From Pseudomonas sp. CCC3.1 (GTDB taxonomy: Bacteria > Pseudomonadota > Gammaproteobacteria > Pseudomonadales > Pseudomonadaceae), in contig NZ_CP133778.1 in NCBI RefSeq assembly GCF_034347405.1, positions 5,805,889 to 5,869,888 of the forward strand: a stretch of DNA of 64,000 nucleotides. The letters are read 5' to 3'. Positions 1 to 8,079 of the stretch are shown here, in pieces. How positions within the stretch are numbered: the stretch's first letter is position 1; every line of letters starts with the position of its first letter. A model generated the notes under the pieces. It was not told the origin of the DNA. It did not search any database and worked only from the letters and a program-made list of their open reading frames with translations. A program made the position numbers and the translations under genes.

Positions 1-484
1 GCAAGGGCAGCGGGCTGAAACGCAGGCTCGGGCAGGCCGCGATGGTGAACGAGCCTTCAAGCTCGATGCGATGCCAGTTCAGGCCGCCGTTCCAGTGCTT
101 GAGCATGGTGAACAGCGGGAAGCCGGTGCTCAGGTCTTCGTGGACCATGTCGGTGCACCACACATCGTGCGGGCAGCCTTCGCGCAGGCTCAGCAGGCCG
201 GTGGTGTGGTCGATCTGGCTGTCCATCAAGATGATGGCGCTGATCCCGGTGTCACGCAGGGCGCGGCCTGGCTGCATCGGGGCAAAGCTTTGGAGCTGCG
301 CACGAATGTCGGGCGAGGTGTTGCACAGTACCCAGTTCACGCCATCGTCAGAGATCGCAATCGAGGATTGGGTCCGTGCCTTGGCGTTCAGGCTGCCATC
401 ACGAAAACCCGCGCAGTTGACGCAGTTACAGTTCCACTGTGGGAAACCACCGCCAGCGGCGGAACCTAAAATCTGGACAAACAT
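1..484 (-). CDS. pqqB: PqqB, PQQ biosynthesis protein (partial, C-terminus beyond window)
   Basis: The first 161 residues are visible, starting MFVQILGSAAGGGFPQW. This is the characteristic N-terminus of PqqB, a metallo-beta-lactamase-fold protein of pyrroloquinoline quinone biosynthesis, thought to hydroxylate the tyrosine of the PqqA-derived Glu-Tyr intermediate. A CxCxxC motif lies at residues 19-24, which family structures use for structural zinc. Asp88 and Asp92-His93 match the family's metal-site region. The family is about 303 residues long, so roughly half is missing past the window edge. It is the second pqq gene downstream of pqqA on the same strand, separated from it by a terminator-like hairpin. 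Confidence 0.95.
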   Translation of the reverse strand, partial: MFVQILGSAAGGGFPQWNCNCVNCAGFRDGSLNAKARTQSSIAISDDGVNWVLCNTSPDIRAQLQSFAPMQPGRALRDTGISAIILMDSQIDHTTGLLSLREGCPHDVWCTDMVHEDLSTGFPLFTMLKHWNGGLNWHRIELEGSFTIAACPSLRFSPLPL

Positions 485-514
485 GGCGTGTTCTCTTGTC
501 GATCTTCAAATAAA

Positions 515-538
515 AACGCCCCGGCGAGCCGAGGCGTT
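515..538 (-). terminator. pqqA-pqqB intergenic hairpin with T-tract
   Basis: AACGCC and GGCGTT arms close a GC-rich stem. On the minus strand the stem is followed by a run of T (complement of 512-516). It sits between pqqA and pqqB inside a co-directional cluster, so it probably acts as a partial terminator that lets pqqA be transcribed more than pqqBCDE. That role is inferred. Confidence 0.6.
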
Positions 539-581
539 GGGTTGCGCTGCTCAACTCTTGTTTACCAAGAGCCGGGGCAGA

Positions 582-656
582 TCAACGGCTTGCGAAGTAC
601 ATGGTCACTTCAAAGCCAATACGCAGGTCGGTGTAAGCAGGTTTAGTCCACGACAT
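582..656 (-). CDS. pqqA: PqqA, PQQ precursor peptide
   Basis: This 24-residue peptide starts [15 protein letters not shown] and ends YFASR. It is the ribosomally made substrate from which PQQ is built. Glu16 and Tyr20, in the pattern E-V-T-M-Y, are the two residues that PqqE cross-links and that become the cofactor skeleton. A strong Shine-Dalgarno (AAGGAGA) lies 7 bases before the ATG. pqqF lies upstream and pqqB downstream on the same strand, so peptide, peptidase and tailoring enzymes are clustered. Confidence 0.97.
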
Positions 657-806
657 AGGGTGTCTCCTTCAGCGGGTGGGTGGGGTGTCTCTTGGTTAGT
701 CCAGCTCCCGAAGGAGTTGTTCCGATGCTTAGGCGGCTATGTTACTAAAATTGTCCGCTGTTGAACGCTCAATGTCGGAGAAAGCTCTTTACGGGGTTGG
801 TAAAAA

Positions 807-3278
807 TCAGCTTTTCCCGAGAAAAAACGTTTCAGTTGCTGACTGGGTGGCGACACACAGCCAAGCGCAGTCAGGCTGAACAATGTGCTGAGCAGCTTTC
901 AGTGTAGTCCGTTGATCCAGGCTTATAAGCGCGGCGTAGAGGGCTTTCAAGTAGTCCGACGGGTGGCCCCCCAATTTGGCTTGCCACAACAGTTCGCTGG
1001 CTTGAGACGCGCTCAGGGACTCGGGTGAGAATTGTTGTGCCAAGGCGGCACGCGCCTGAATGAAGGATGTTTCATCCAGCGCAGTAATTCGCGCAGGCAA
1101 ATCGGCAAGGAAGGTTCGGATGTGCTCGAAGATTTCGGCGCATGAGGCGTGAGGCGACTGCACGCCGAACAGCAGGCCGATTTGCCCGTTGAGTGGACGC
1201 AGGCCACTGAACACCGCGTAACCCAGTTGCTGCTCAACGCGTAGCTGCTGGTAGAAGGGGGTCTGCGCGAGGTGGGCGAGCAGGCGCCAGGCGGCTTCGG
1301 TTTCCAGATCACCTGTTGGGGCCGGGCAAAACACCAGCAAGGCGTGTTCACTGGAGTCGCATGCTTCGGTGATCCAGCGGCGTTGGGCTGGATGTTCGAG
1401 CGTCGGCAAGCTCGCATCCGGGGTGCCGGGAGCTTTGCTCAATACAGCGCTGATCAAAGGCTGTGTTGCAGCGGGCAGACCGACGGCCAGGCCGTCCCAG
1501 CGTGCCGAGGCCCAGCATTGCGCCACGTCGCTGATGATCGATTGGCTGGTCTGCTGGCTGGCATCGGGCAGCCGTTTAAGCAATTGGCGGATGGGCATTA
1601 ACGGCGCGGCAGGCGGCGGGCTGAACGTGTCAGCCGCGGGCGCACTGAGCGCTCGCAGCGCGTGTTCCAGGAGCGCGGGCAGCGGCGTATGAACGCCGTG
1701 GACTTTCAGCAGCCAGTCATTGCCAGCAGCGCTGAACGACAGCTCAACCCCGGCTTGCCGGGCATCGTGTTGCAGGGGGCGCAAACGCTCTTCCAGCACT
1801 GGTAGCAGGCTGCTCGCCGGGGTGGCCGCTAAACGCCAACGCAGGTAAACCGTCGCCTCGCCGTCGAGCGCGGGCAGTTCTGCGCTAAAGCTCATGGCCG
1901 ACGATCCGTCGCGACGGCTACGCAGGCGATCTTGAGCAAAGGTTCGCAGGCCTCGGTGAGCGCTGGTCTGGCCGCGAATCAGACCCGCATTGGCCGGCTC
2001 TGTTGGCGCAGCCAGAAACGGGTTCGGCGCAGGCAGCTGCCACGCGTGACGGGCGGAAGGCTGCGTGGCGGGCAGCATGTGTTGCAAGAGGGCCTTGAGC
2101 GCGTCTACGGCTTGATCTGACAGGCCAGGTTCACGTTGCTCAGTGTCACGGCGGGCCAGTTGCAGTGCGTCGCTGACGTCTTGCTGACGCTGTTGCAGTC
2201 GCCGAAATTCACTGCGCAGGGAAGACCAGTCTTGTTGCGCGTTGAAGAACGCCAGCCAGTCGTAAAACGTCTCGCAGAGTTGTGCAGCGTTGTGGGCGAT
2301 GTCATTCGGTGCGCTGAATTCAAGATGCAGCAGGGCCTGGCCGTTGAACTGATACAGCACGTCAGCGTTAAGGCTGTTGCACAGGTGCTGATCGCGCAGG
2401 TGTGCGATGAGTCCGCCGGGCTTGTCGGCATTGATCCAATGACACAGAAACTCCAGGGCCGCGTCTGACGCCTCTGGTAATTGTTCGAAGGGGAACATCA
2501 GGTTCAGGCACTGCCCGGTGAGCTGCTGGTACGCCGTTTCATGGCGTGGCATCAGCGCGGGTGGGCGGGCTTGGGCGCACGTCGGGCCTGTGGCCCATTG
2601 ATCGGTGTACCGCTCGGCGAGTGCGCGAAGCGTGTCTTGCGGCACGGGGCCAACGAGGCTAAGGCTGATGTTCGACGCTTGATAGAACTGCTGGTAGAAG
2701 TCCCGCAGCGCCTGCTGAAAGGCGGGGCGCGGGATCGGCAGGCTGTAGCGATTGCCCGCATGGAAAGCCCTGAGCGGGTGCGCCGGGTTCAACGGCTGAA
2801 GCAGATTCAGTTGGCGCTGTGCCGAAGGCTCACGGGCCCAGGCAATAAATTCGGCGTGCAGCACCTCGCGTTCGCGCAGTTGGTCGTCCAGATTCATGCG
2901 CGGGTGGGCGAGCATGTCGCACAGCCGCTCCAGACCACCTTCAAAGGCGGCGGGCGGCAGTTCAAAAAAGAAGTCGGTGTGGCGCTCGCTGGTGCGGGCG
3001 TTTATCTGCCCGCCGTAACGTTGCACGTAGGCCATCAGGTTGTCGTCAGCCGCAAAGCGTTCAGTGCCGAGAAACAGCAGGTGTTCCAGAAAATGTGCCA
3101 GGCCGGGCCAGGCAGCCGGTACATCGTGGCTGCCCGCGTGCACCCGTAAAAAAGCCGCGCAGCGCTTGAGGCGCGGCTCATGGCGCAGTGAAAGGGTAAG
3201 ACCGCTAGCGAGGGTCAAACGTTGGGCGTGAGTGTGGTTCAGCGCAGGCATGGGCATTTCCGGAACAGAGATGCCCAC
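807..3278 (-). CDS. pqqF: PqqF, M16-family zinc peptidase of PQQ biosynthesis
   Basis: This is an 823-residue insulinase-like (M16) protein. The inverted zinc motif HxxEH is intact at H62-F-L-E65-H66, and E143, 77 residues later, fits the third metal ligand. The rest follows the usual four-domain M16 layout, and the length is usual for pseudomonad PqqF, which trims modified PqqA. The longest frame opens with GTG and has no good ribosome site. An ATG at residue 10 (position 3251), preceded by GGAA, may be the true start. The gene begins only 21 bases after davA, so read-through from the lysine genes is possible. About 150 bases separate it from pqqA. Confidence 0.9.
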   Translation of the reverse strand: MGISVPEMPMPALNHTHAQRLTLASGLTLSLRHEPRLKRCAAFLRVHAGSHDVPAAWPGLAHFLEHLLFLGTERFAADDNLMAYVQRYGGQINARTSERHTDFFFELPPAAFEGGLERLCDMLAHPRMNLDDQLREREVLHAEFIAWAREPSAQRQLNLLQPLNPAHPLRAFHAGNRYSLPIPRPAFQQALRDFYQQFYQASNISLSLVGPVPQDTLRALAERYTDQWATGPTCAQARPPALMPRHETAYQQLTGQCLNLMFPFEQLPEASDAALEFLCHWINADKPGGLIAHLRDQHLCNSLNADVLYQFNGQALLHLEFSAPNDIAHNAAQLCETFYDWLAFFNAQQDWSSLRSEFRRLQQRQQDVSDALQLARRDTEQREPGLSDQAVDALKALLQHMLPATQPSARHAWQLPAPNPFLAAPTEPANAGLIRGQTSAHRGLRTFAQDRLRSRRDGSSAMSFSAELPALDGEATVYLRWRLAATPASSLLPVLEERLRPLQHDARQAGVELSFSAAGNDWLLKVHGVHTPLPALLEHALRALSAPAADTFSPPPAAPLMPIRQLLKRLPDASQQTSQSIISDVAQCWASARWDGLAVGLPAATQPLISAVLSKAPGTPDASLPTLEHPAQRRWITEACDSSEHALLVFCPAPTGDLETEAAWRLLAHLAQTPFYQQLRVEQQLGYAVFSGLRPLNGQIGLLFGVQSPHASCAEIFEHIRTFLADLPARITALDETSFIQARAALAQQFSPESLSASQASELLWQAKLGGHPSDYLKALYAALISLDQRTTLKAAQHIVQPDCAWLCVATQSATETFFLGKS

Positions 3279-3299
3279 ATGCTAGCGGATTACGGGCAA

Positions 3300-4094
3300 T
3301 CAGCGCTTGCTCAGTGCGTTGTAAAGCTCCGGACGGCGGTCCGCGAGGTAGACGTTTGCGGTCTTGGCATCCAGCAACTGTTGGCGTTCGAGGGTGGCGG
3401 TGATCAGGGTTTCTGTCTGTTTGGCCAATGCGACTTGCAGGCCGTTGGGCGCGGCGATGCTGCTTTGGCCACAGTACTGGATACTGCCTTCATGCCCGCA
3501 ATAGTTGGCGTAGGCCACATAGCACTGGTTTTCGAACGCCCGGCAACGCACGGTGACATCGGCGATAAAGTCGTAGGGCGCCATATTGGCGGTGGGTACG
3601 ACGATCAGCTCAGCCCCGGCCAAGGCCAGGCGGCGGGTGTTTTCCGGGAACTCAAGGTCGTAGCAAATCAGTACCCCAAGTTTCCAGCCATTGAGTTCGA
3701 ACACCGGGAACGCGTCAGGCCCGGCACTGAACATGCCGCGATCCAGCTCGCCAAACAGATGGGTTTTGCGGTAGTTGCACAGGCTTTTGCCGTGGCTGTC
3801 GATGATCTGCACGCTGTTGTAAATGTGCCCGTTCGCATCGCGTTCGGGGTAGCCGTAGGCAATCGCCATGCTGGTGGTTTTCGCCAGCTCGGCGATCTGT
3901 TGAGCAGCCTCGCCATCGTGGGCCTGGGCCAGTTCGGCCACGGCCTGTGCACCAATGTTGTAGCCGCTGAGAAACATCTCGGGCAGCACCAGTAAATCAA
4001 CGTCTTTGGTCTGCGAGGCGATGGTTTTCAAGCGTTGCAGATTGCCTGCTACGTCCAGCGGCAAAGGGTGACATTGGTAAAGGGCGACGCGCAT
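3300..4094 (-). CDS. davA: DavA, 5-aminopentanamidase (nitrilase superfamily)
   Basis: This is a 264-residue carbon-nitrogen hydrolase. It hydrolyses 5-aminopentanamide to 5-aminovalerate, the second step of the monooxygenase route of L-lysine catabolism. The catalytic triad is E39 (in LPEMF), K110 (in YRKTHLF) and C144 (in ICYDLEFP). The chosen ATG has an AGGAGA Shine-Dalgarno 8 bases upstream, and the length equals that of P. putida DavA; an upstream in-frame ATG would add 8 residues. davB lies upstream on the same strand, separated by a long perfect inverted repeat. Confidence 0.93.
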   Translation of the reverse strand: MRVALYQCHPLPLDVAGNLQRLKTIASQTKDVDLLVLPEMFLSGYNIGAQAVAELAQAHDGEAAQQIAELAKTTSMAIAYGYPERDANGHIYNSVQIIDSHGKSLCNYRKTHLFGELDRGMFSAGPDAFPVFELNGWKLGVLICYDLEFPENTRRLALAGAELIVVPTANMAPYDFIADVTVRCRAFENQCYVAYANYCGHEGSIQYCGQSSIAAPNGLQVALAKQTETLITATLERQQLLDAKTANVYLADRRPELYNALSKR

Positions 4095-4121
4095 GGGGGC
4101 TCTCCTGTTGTGCACCATCCT

Positions 4122-4187
4122 CGTAGGAGCGAGCTTGCTCGCGATCTTTTGATCGTTTAAAAGATCGCGAGCAAGCTCGCTCCTACG
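4122..4187. repeat. REP-type 29-bp perfect inverted repeat between davB and davA
   Basis: Two 29-base arms (4122-4150 and 4159-4187) are exact reverse complements around an 8-base loop. Each arm begins with GTAGGAGCGAGCTTGCTCGC, the REP core widespread in P. fluorescens-group genomes. The RNA would form a very stable hairpin inside the davBA operon. Confidence 0.92.
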
Positions 4188-4203
4188 GGTCTATGACGTT
4201 GAG

Positions 4204-5886
4204 TCAATCCGGCAAGGCAATCGGCCCGATGTCGTTGAACACATCGCCAGGGCCCGGGTTGTCGGCGTGGGTGCTGCCGCCGAAATGAGTCATGATGCCC
4301 CACACCGCGTTCAACGATGTTTGCACCGCGCCTTCAACCCAGGCCGGTGTCCATGAAACATCATCGCCAGCAATAAAAATTCCGCGCTGTTCGCTGGGCA
4401 GGTCTTGCTGCATGAAGTGCGCGTACATGCGCTGGTTATAGCGATAGTGGCCCGGCAATGCGCCTTTGAAAGCACCGAGGAAGTGCGGGTCGGCTTCCCA
4501 CGACACAGTGATCGGGTCGCCGATGATACGGCTGGCGATATCGACCTTGGGGTAGATCTTTTTCAGCGAATCGAGCGCTAGTTTCACGCGCTTTTCCACC
4601 GGGTGCGGGAGCATTTTCAGCGCATCGCTCATCCACGAGTACGACAGGCAAATCACGCCCGGCTTGTCGTCGCCGTTATCGAACAGGTACGTGCCACGGG
4701 TCAGGCGGTCGGTGAGGGTCATGCTCATCAGGTCGCGGCCGGTTTCCGGGTCTTTGTCTTTCCAGAACGGGCGATCGACCATGACGAAGGTTTTCGAGGA
4801 CTGCATATAGCGCGTGCGATCCAGCGCCATCCACACTTTTTGTGAGAACAGCGATTCTTCGCAGTCGATTTGCGTGGTCAGCAACCAGCTTTGGCACGTG
4901 ACCAAAACAGCCTCGTGAGTGCGGGTGACGCCGAGGTTATCAGTGACCGAAAAATGCCCATCTGCCGAGCGTGAAATGGCTTTGACCCCGGTGCGCGGTG
5001 CGCCACGGTGCAGCGAGCGTAGGCTGGTGCCTTCAGGCCAGTGGGCGCAACGCTCAGGCACATGGCTCCAGATGCCCAGCGGCACTTGTTCAACGCCGCC
5101 GACGACCAAGTGCTGGTGGTCGTCGCAGTTGGTCATCACCACACGGAAAATTTCGAGCATGGAGTTCGGGAAGTCCGAGTCCCAGCCGCCCGTGCCGAAC
5201 CCGACTTGTCCAAACACTTCGCGGTGCTGGAAAGACAGTTTGGCAAAGGCTTTGGACGTGGCGACAAAATCGTAGAAGGTGCGGTCATCCCACAGCGGAA
5301 CCAGCGTATTCCATAGCTCTTTAAGGCGCGGGACGTCACGGTCCCGGATGGCTTGCTGAATATCGCCAAAGCGTGAGCCTGCTTCCAGCGCGTCGGCCCA
5401 AGCGTCGGCGACTTCCTGGAACAGCGCAGGCAAATCTGCCAGCTTTTGTGCGTAGAAGGTTTGGCCTTCAAGGTCGATCACCGTGCTGCCAGAAGCGGGC
5501 GTCAGCGGGTTGGGAAACGGTTTGGTTTCGAGGCCCAGCTTGTCGACGTAATGGTAAAACGCCGTTGAAGACACCGGGAAACGCATGCCGCCCAACTCGG
5601 CAATCACTCCTTCGCTGCCCTCAAACGCTTGCGAGCGCAGACGTCCGCCCATCTTCGACGCTTCATACACCACTGGCTTGAGGCCCAGCTTCATCAGCTC
5701 GTAAGCGGCCACCATGCCCGCCATCCCGGCGCCAACAATCGCCACCTCCGAACCCAGCTTGTCTGCCGGAATACTGCCCAGGCCTGCGGGGTGTTCGATC
5801 CAGTCATCAAAGGCAAATGGAAAGTCGGGCCCGAAAATAGTGATCGGTTTTTTGCCGTCGGCAGGGTGGCGATTATTCTTGTTCAT
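4204..5886 (-). CDS. davB: DavB, L-lysine 2-monooxygenase
   Basis: This is a 560-residue flavoprotein amine oxidase, collinear with P. putida DavB including the N-terminus MNKNNRHPADGKKPIT. It oxidatively decarboxylates L-lysine to 5-aminopentanamide. The FAD dinucleotide-binding motif GAGxxG is at residues 52-57 with the ribose-binding E75. The C-terminal flavin motif (FIAGDDVSWTPAWVEGA) is also present. It is the upstream gene of a davB-davA pair, with an Lrp/AsnC-type regulator just ahead on the same strand as the likely controller. A tryptophan 2-monooxygenase label is sometimes given to this family, but length, N-terminus and neighbour favour lysine. Confidence 0.93.
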   Translation of the reverse strand: MNKNNRHPADGKKPITIFGPDFPFAFDDWIEHPAGLGSIPADKLGSEVAIVGAGMAGMVAAYELMKLGLKPVVYEASKMGGRLRSQAFEGSEGVIAELGGMRFPVSSTAFYHYVDKLGLETKPFPNPLTPASGSTVIDLEGQTFYAQKLADLPALFQEVADAWADALEAGSRFGDIQQAIRDRDVPRLKELWNTLVPLWDDRTFYDFVATSKAFAKLSFQHREVFGQVGFGTGGWDSDFPNSMLEIFRVVMTNCDDHQHLVVGGVEQVPLGIWSHVPERCAHWPEGTSLRSLHRGAPRTGVKAISRSADGHFSVTDNLGVTRTHEAVLVTCQSWLLTTQIDCEESLFSQKVWMALDRTRYMQSSKTFVMVDRPFWKDKDPETGRDLMSMTLTDRLTRGTYLFDNGDDKPGVICLSYSWMSDALKMLPHPVEKRVKLALDSLKKIYPKVDIASRIIGDPITVSWEADPHFLGAFKGALPGHYRYNQRMYAHFMQQDLPSEQRGIFIAGDDVSWTPAWVEGAVQTSLNAVWGIMTHFGGSTHADNPGPGDVFNDIGPIALPD

Positions 5887-6057
5887 GACTGACCTTACTG
5901 GGCGACTCGCGTTACACGTGAGTATAGGAAAAGACAGCCGTCAGTTTAGAGCGCGTGGAACACGTAATTAAGACGCAAAGTGTCGTCGTTATGACCTTGT
6001 TTAAGTCGATATGACGAACTTGATAGGCAGTTTGATGTGTCGTCGCGGCGTTATGGC

Positions 6058-6510
6058 TTAACCGCGATCTACTTTGCTGCTGAGAATGATCGACGTGGTG
6101 GTCTTTTCAACGCCTTCGACACTGCCGATCTGATCGAGTAACTGATCCAGTTGCTCGGGCGATTCACTGCGCAGCCAAGCCACGTAATCGAACTCACCGC
6201 TGACCGCGCACAACTGCTGCACCTGCGCCATATTGCTCAAGCGCCGCACCACCTCCTTGCCGGAGCGTGGCTGCACGGTAATCCCGACATACGCCTGCAA
6301 GCCGCCATCCATCAGGCGCTGACTCAGGCGCACGCCATAACCGGTGATGACCTGAGTCTTTTCCAGCCGCGCCAGACGCGACGTCACTGTGGTACGGGCA
6401 ATCCCCAACTGCCGTGCCAGCATGGCCACACTCGCGCGGGCATTCAGCTGCAAGGCCGCGATCAATTGGCGGTCGATTTCATCCAGTGCAGGCGGGCGGG
6501 TATCGGACAA
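6058..6510 (-). CDS. Lrp/AsnC-family transcriptional regulator, likely regulator of davBA
   Basis: This 150-residue protein has an N-terminal AsnC-type helix-turn-helix (LDEIDRQLIAALQLNARASV onward, about residues 9-60) and a C-terminal ligand-binding RAM domain (about 70-145). Members of the family usually sense amino acids. The start codon is TTG, preceded by GGGGAG at 6 bases. It lies 171 bases upstream of davB on the same strand, a layout shared with other pseudomonads, so control of lysine catabolism is a reasonable inference. The target is not shown by sequence. Confidence 0.85.
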   Translation of the reverse strand: MSDTRPPALDEIDRQLIAALQLNARASVAMLARQLGIARTTVTSRLARLEKTQVITGYGVRLSQRLMDGGLQAYVGITVQPRSGKEVVRRLSNMAQVQQLCAVSGEFDYVAWLRSESPEQLDQLLDQIGSVEGVEKTTTSIILSSKVDRG

Positions 6511-6627
6511 GAGAGGCTCCCCAGGTGTGAGCGTGACGGGCGGTTATCGTACAGGGCTGAGCGAGCGTGGGACATTCAATAGCGAGCCGTTACCGCCAAT
6601 GCACCACGATCGGCGCCGCGGTGGAAT

Positions 6628-7767
6628 TCAGGCAGGGGTATTGCTTGCATGATTTACCTGGTAGCGAGTACTGCGCCCACCTCCCGGCAGTCGGGCGATG
6701 TAACCCTTCGTTACCAGATCGCTTAGGTGGCGAGTGGCTGTCGCTTTAGAGACCTTGGCGACTGCTTGGTATTGAGCGGCGCTGATTCCGTCTTCAAATC
6801 CTCGCTCGCCGCCATCAAGCAGACGGTTAAGCACTTTGATCTGTTCAGCAGACAGGGCGCTATTGCGGTGCGTCTGCCAAAAGCGCGCCTTGCACAGCAC
6901 ACGGTCGATACGGGCAAGTGCATGCTCCAGGCTCTTGAGCAATGTGCCCAGAAACCACTGCAACCAGGCCGTGATATCGAGCGTGCTTTTCTGGCTAGAC
7001 TCAAGATGGGTGTAATAGCCGGCGCGGTCGTCGAGGATGCTCGCTGACATGGCATAAAAGCGAATTGCCTTCTGCTCGCCTTGGGCCAGCGCCAAGTCTG
7101 TGATGGCGCGAGTAAGACGGCCATTTCCGTCATCAAAGGGGTGCAGGGTGACAAACCAGAAATGGGCAATGCCGGCGCGCAGCAATGGGTCTAGGCTGGT
7201 ATCGTTGCGGCTGCTTTCGAACCAGGTGAAGAAGTCGGCCAACTGTTCTTCCAATCCCGCGCGTGGTGGGGCTTCAAAGTGTACGGTGGGGCGGTCGAGA
7301 CGCCCGGAAACAACCTGCATAGGCTCTTCGCCGCGCAGTGAGCCTATGCGTATCGGGCGTGGCAACAGGTTGTCGTCGAGGGGGAATAGCCAGCAGTGCC
7401 AGCCGTACAATCGTTCTAGATTTAAAGGTTGCTGGTGTGCGCAGGTGGCATCGAGAAGTAACTCCGCCAAGCCTTCTGAGCGTGCAGTGGTGCGGGCCTC
7501 TTCGTTCAACCCCAAGCGCCGCGCCAGTGATGATCGCACCGAGCCGACATTCAGTTGCTCGCCCTCGATGGCTGATGAGGTGACGATGTTTTGCAGCATG
7601 GCATCCAGGCTACTCTGCACCTCTGTGTCACTGCCTACAGCACCGAGCATCCCGAGCAAACGGCCCTGAGCCTGGCCGCAAGCGCGCAGAAGCGGGGCAA
7701 GCGGTTCGGCTTGCCAACTGAAGTCTGGCCAGTTGGACTGCTGCCAGATCCAGAAGGGAGTATTCAT
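6628..7767 (-). CDS. Fic family protein with C-terminal winged helix
   Basis: This is a 379-residue Fic/DOC protein that probably transfers AMP from ATP to a protein hydroxyl. The active-site motif HPFDDGNGRLTR (residues about 209-220) is complete. An upstream inhibitory motif SxxxEG (SSAIEGE, E68) marks a class II Fic whose own helix blocks the ATP site. The N-terminus (FWIWQQSNWPDF) is the usual leader domain of this subgroup. The C-terminus (KATATRHLSDLV... GGGRSTRYQVN) looks like a winged-helix DNA-binding domain. The longest frame starts at 7812, inside a repeated operator-like sequence, so a start at 7767 (or 7779) is more likely. It appears to be an accessory gene between the dav cluster and a tRNA gene. 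Its target is unknown. Confidence 0.85.
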   Translation of the reverse strand: MNTPFWIWQQSNWPDFSWQAEPLAPLLRACGQAQGRLLGMLGAVGSDTEVQSSLDAMLQNIVTSSAIEGEQLNVGSVRSSLARRLGLNEEARTTARSEGLAELLLDATCAHQQPLNLERLYGWHCWLFPLDDNLLPRPIRIGSLRGEEPMQVVSGRLDRPTVHFEAPPRAGLEEQLADFFTWFESSRNDTSLDPLLRAGIAHFWFVTLHPFDDGNGRLTRAITDLALAQGEQKAIRFYAMSASILDDRAGYYTHLESSQKSTLDITAWLQWFLGTLLKSLEHALARIDRVLCKARFWQTHRNSALSAEQIKVLNRLLDGGERGFEDGISAAQYQAVAKVSKATATRHLSDLVTKGYIARLPGGGRSTRYQVNHASNTPA

Positions 7768-7800
7768 CGGTTTGCTCATCTGTGAGGCGATTTGCGAGCC

Positions 7801-7845
7801 TATTCGGCTCATAAGCTGAGCCGATAATGCCGGCTATTCGGCTCA
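7801..7845. promoter_or_regulatory. Three TCGGCTCA half-sites upstream of the Fic gene
   Basis: TATTCGGCTCA occurs exactly at 7801-7811 and 7835-7845. An inverted copy, TGAGCCGATAA, lies between them at 7817-7827. The array covers the expected promoter/5' leader of the Fic-wHTH gene, so it is a candidate operator, possibly for that gene's own winged helix. Confidence 0.5.
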
Positions 7846-7920
7846 CTGTCTAATCAACACTTTAAGTGCCTGTTACTTTGGACTATAGAACAGGCTTGGC
7901 GATTTTATCGCGGACATGAA

Positions 7921-7943
7921 AAAGCCGCGCAGTGCGCGGCTTT
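7921..7943 (-). terminator. Terminator of tRNA-Ile2
   Basis: AAAGCCGCGC and GCGCGGCTTT form a perfect 10-bp stem with a 3-base loop. On the minus strand it ends in a T-run, and it starts 5 bases past the tRNA 3' end. Confidence 0.85.
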
Positions 7944-7948
7944 CAAAG

Positions 7949-8025
<77 letters not shown>

Positions 8026-8079
8026 TCAGTAGGCCGCGGATTATAACGATGGTTTCGTTCGAGTGCTATCCGAAAAGTC

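Noticed and set aside
42..764. Plus-strand 240-residue frame over pqqB/pqqA
   Set aside because: The opposite strand encodes PqqB and PqqA with clear family motifs; this frame matches nothing.
4122..4187. CRISPR repeat or integrase attachment site
   Set aside because: A single perfect palindrome with a known REP core; no spaced direct repeats and no integrase nearby.
7767..7812. Longest start for the Fic gene
   Set aside because: It lies inside the repeated half-site array and lacks a ribosome site; MNTPFWIW suits the family N-terminus better.
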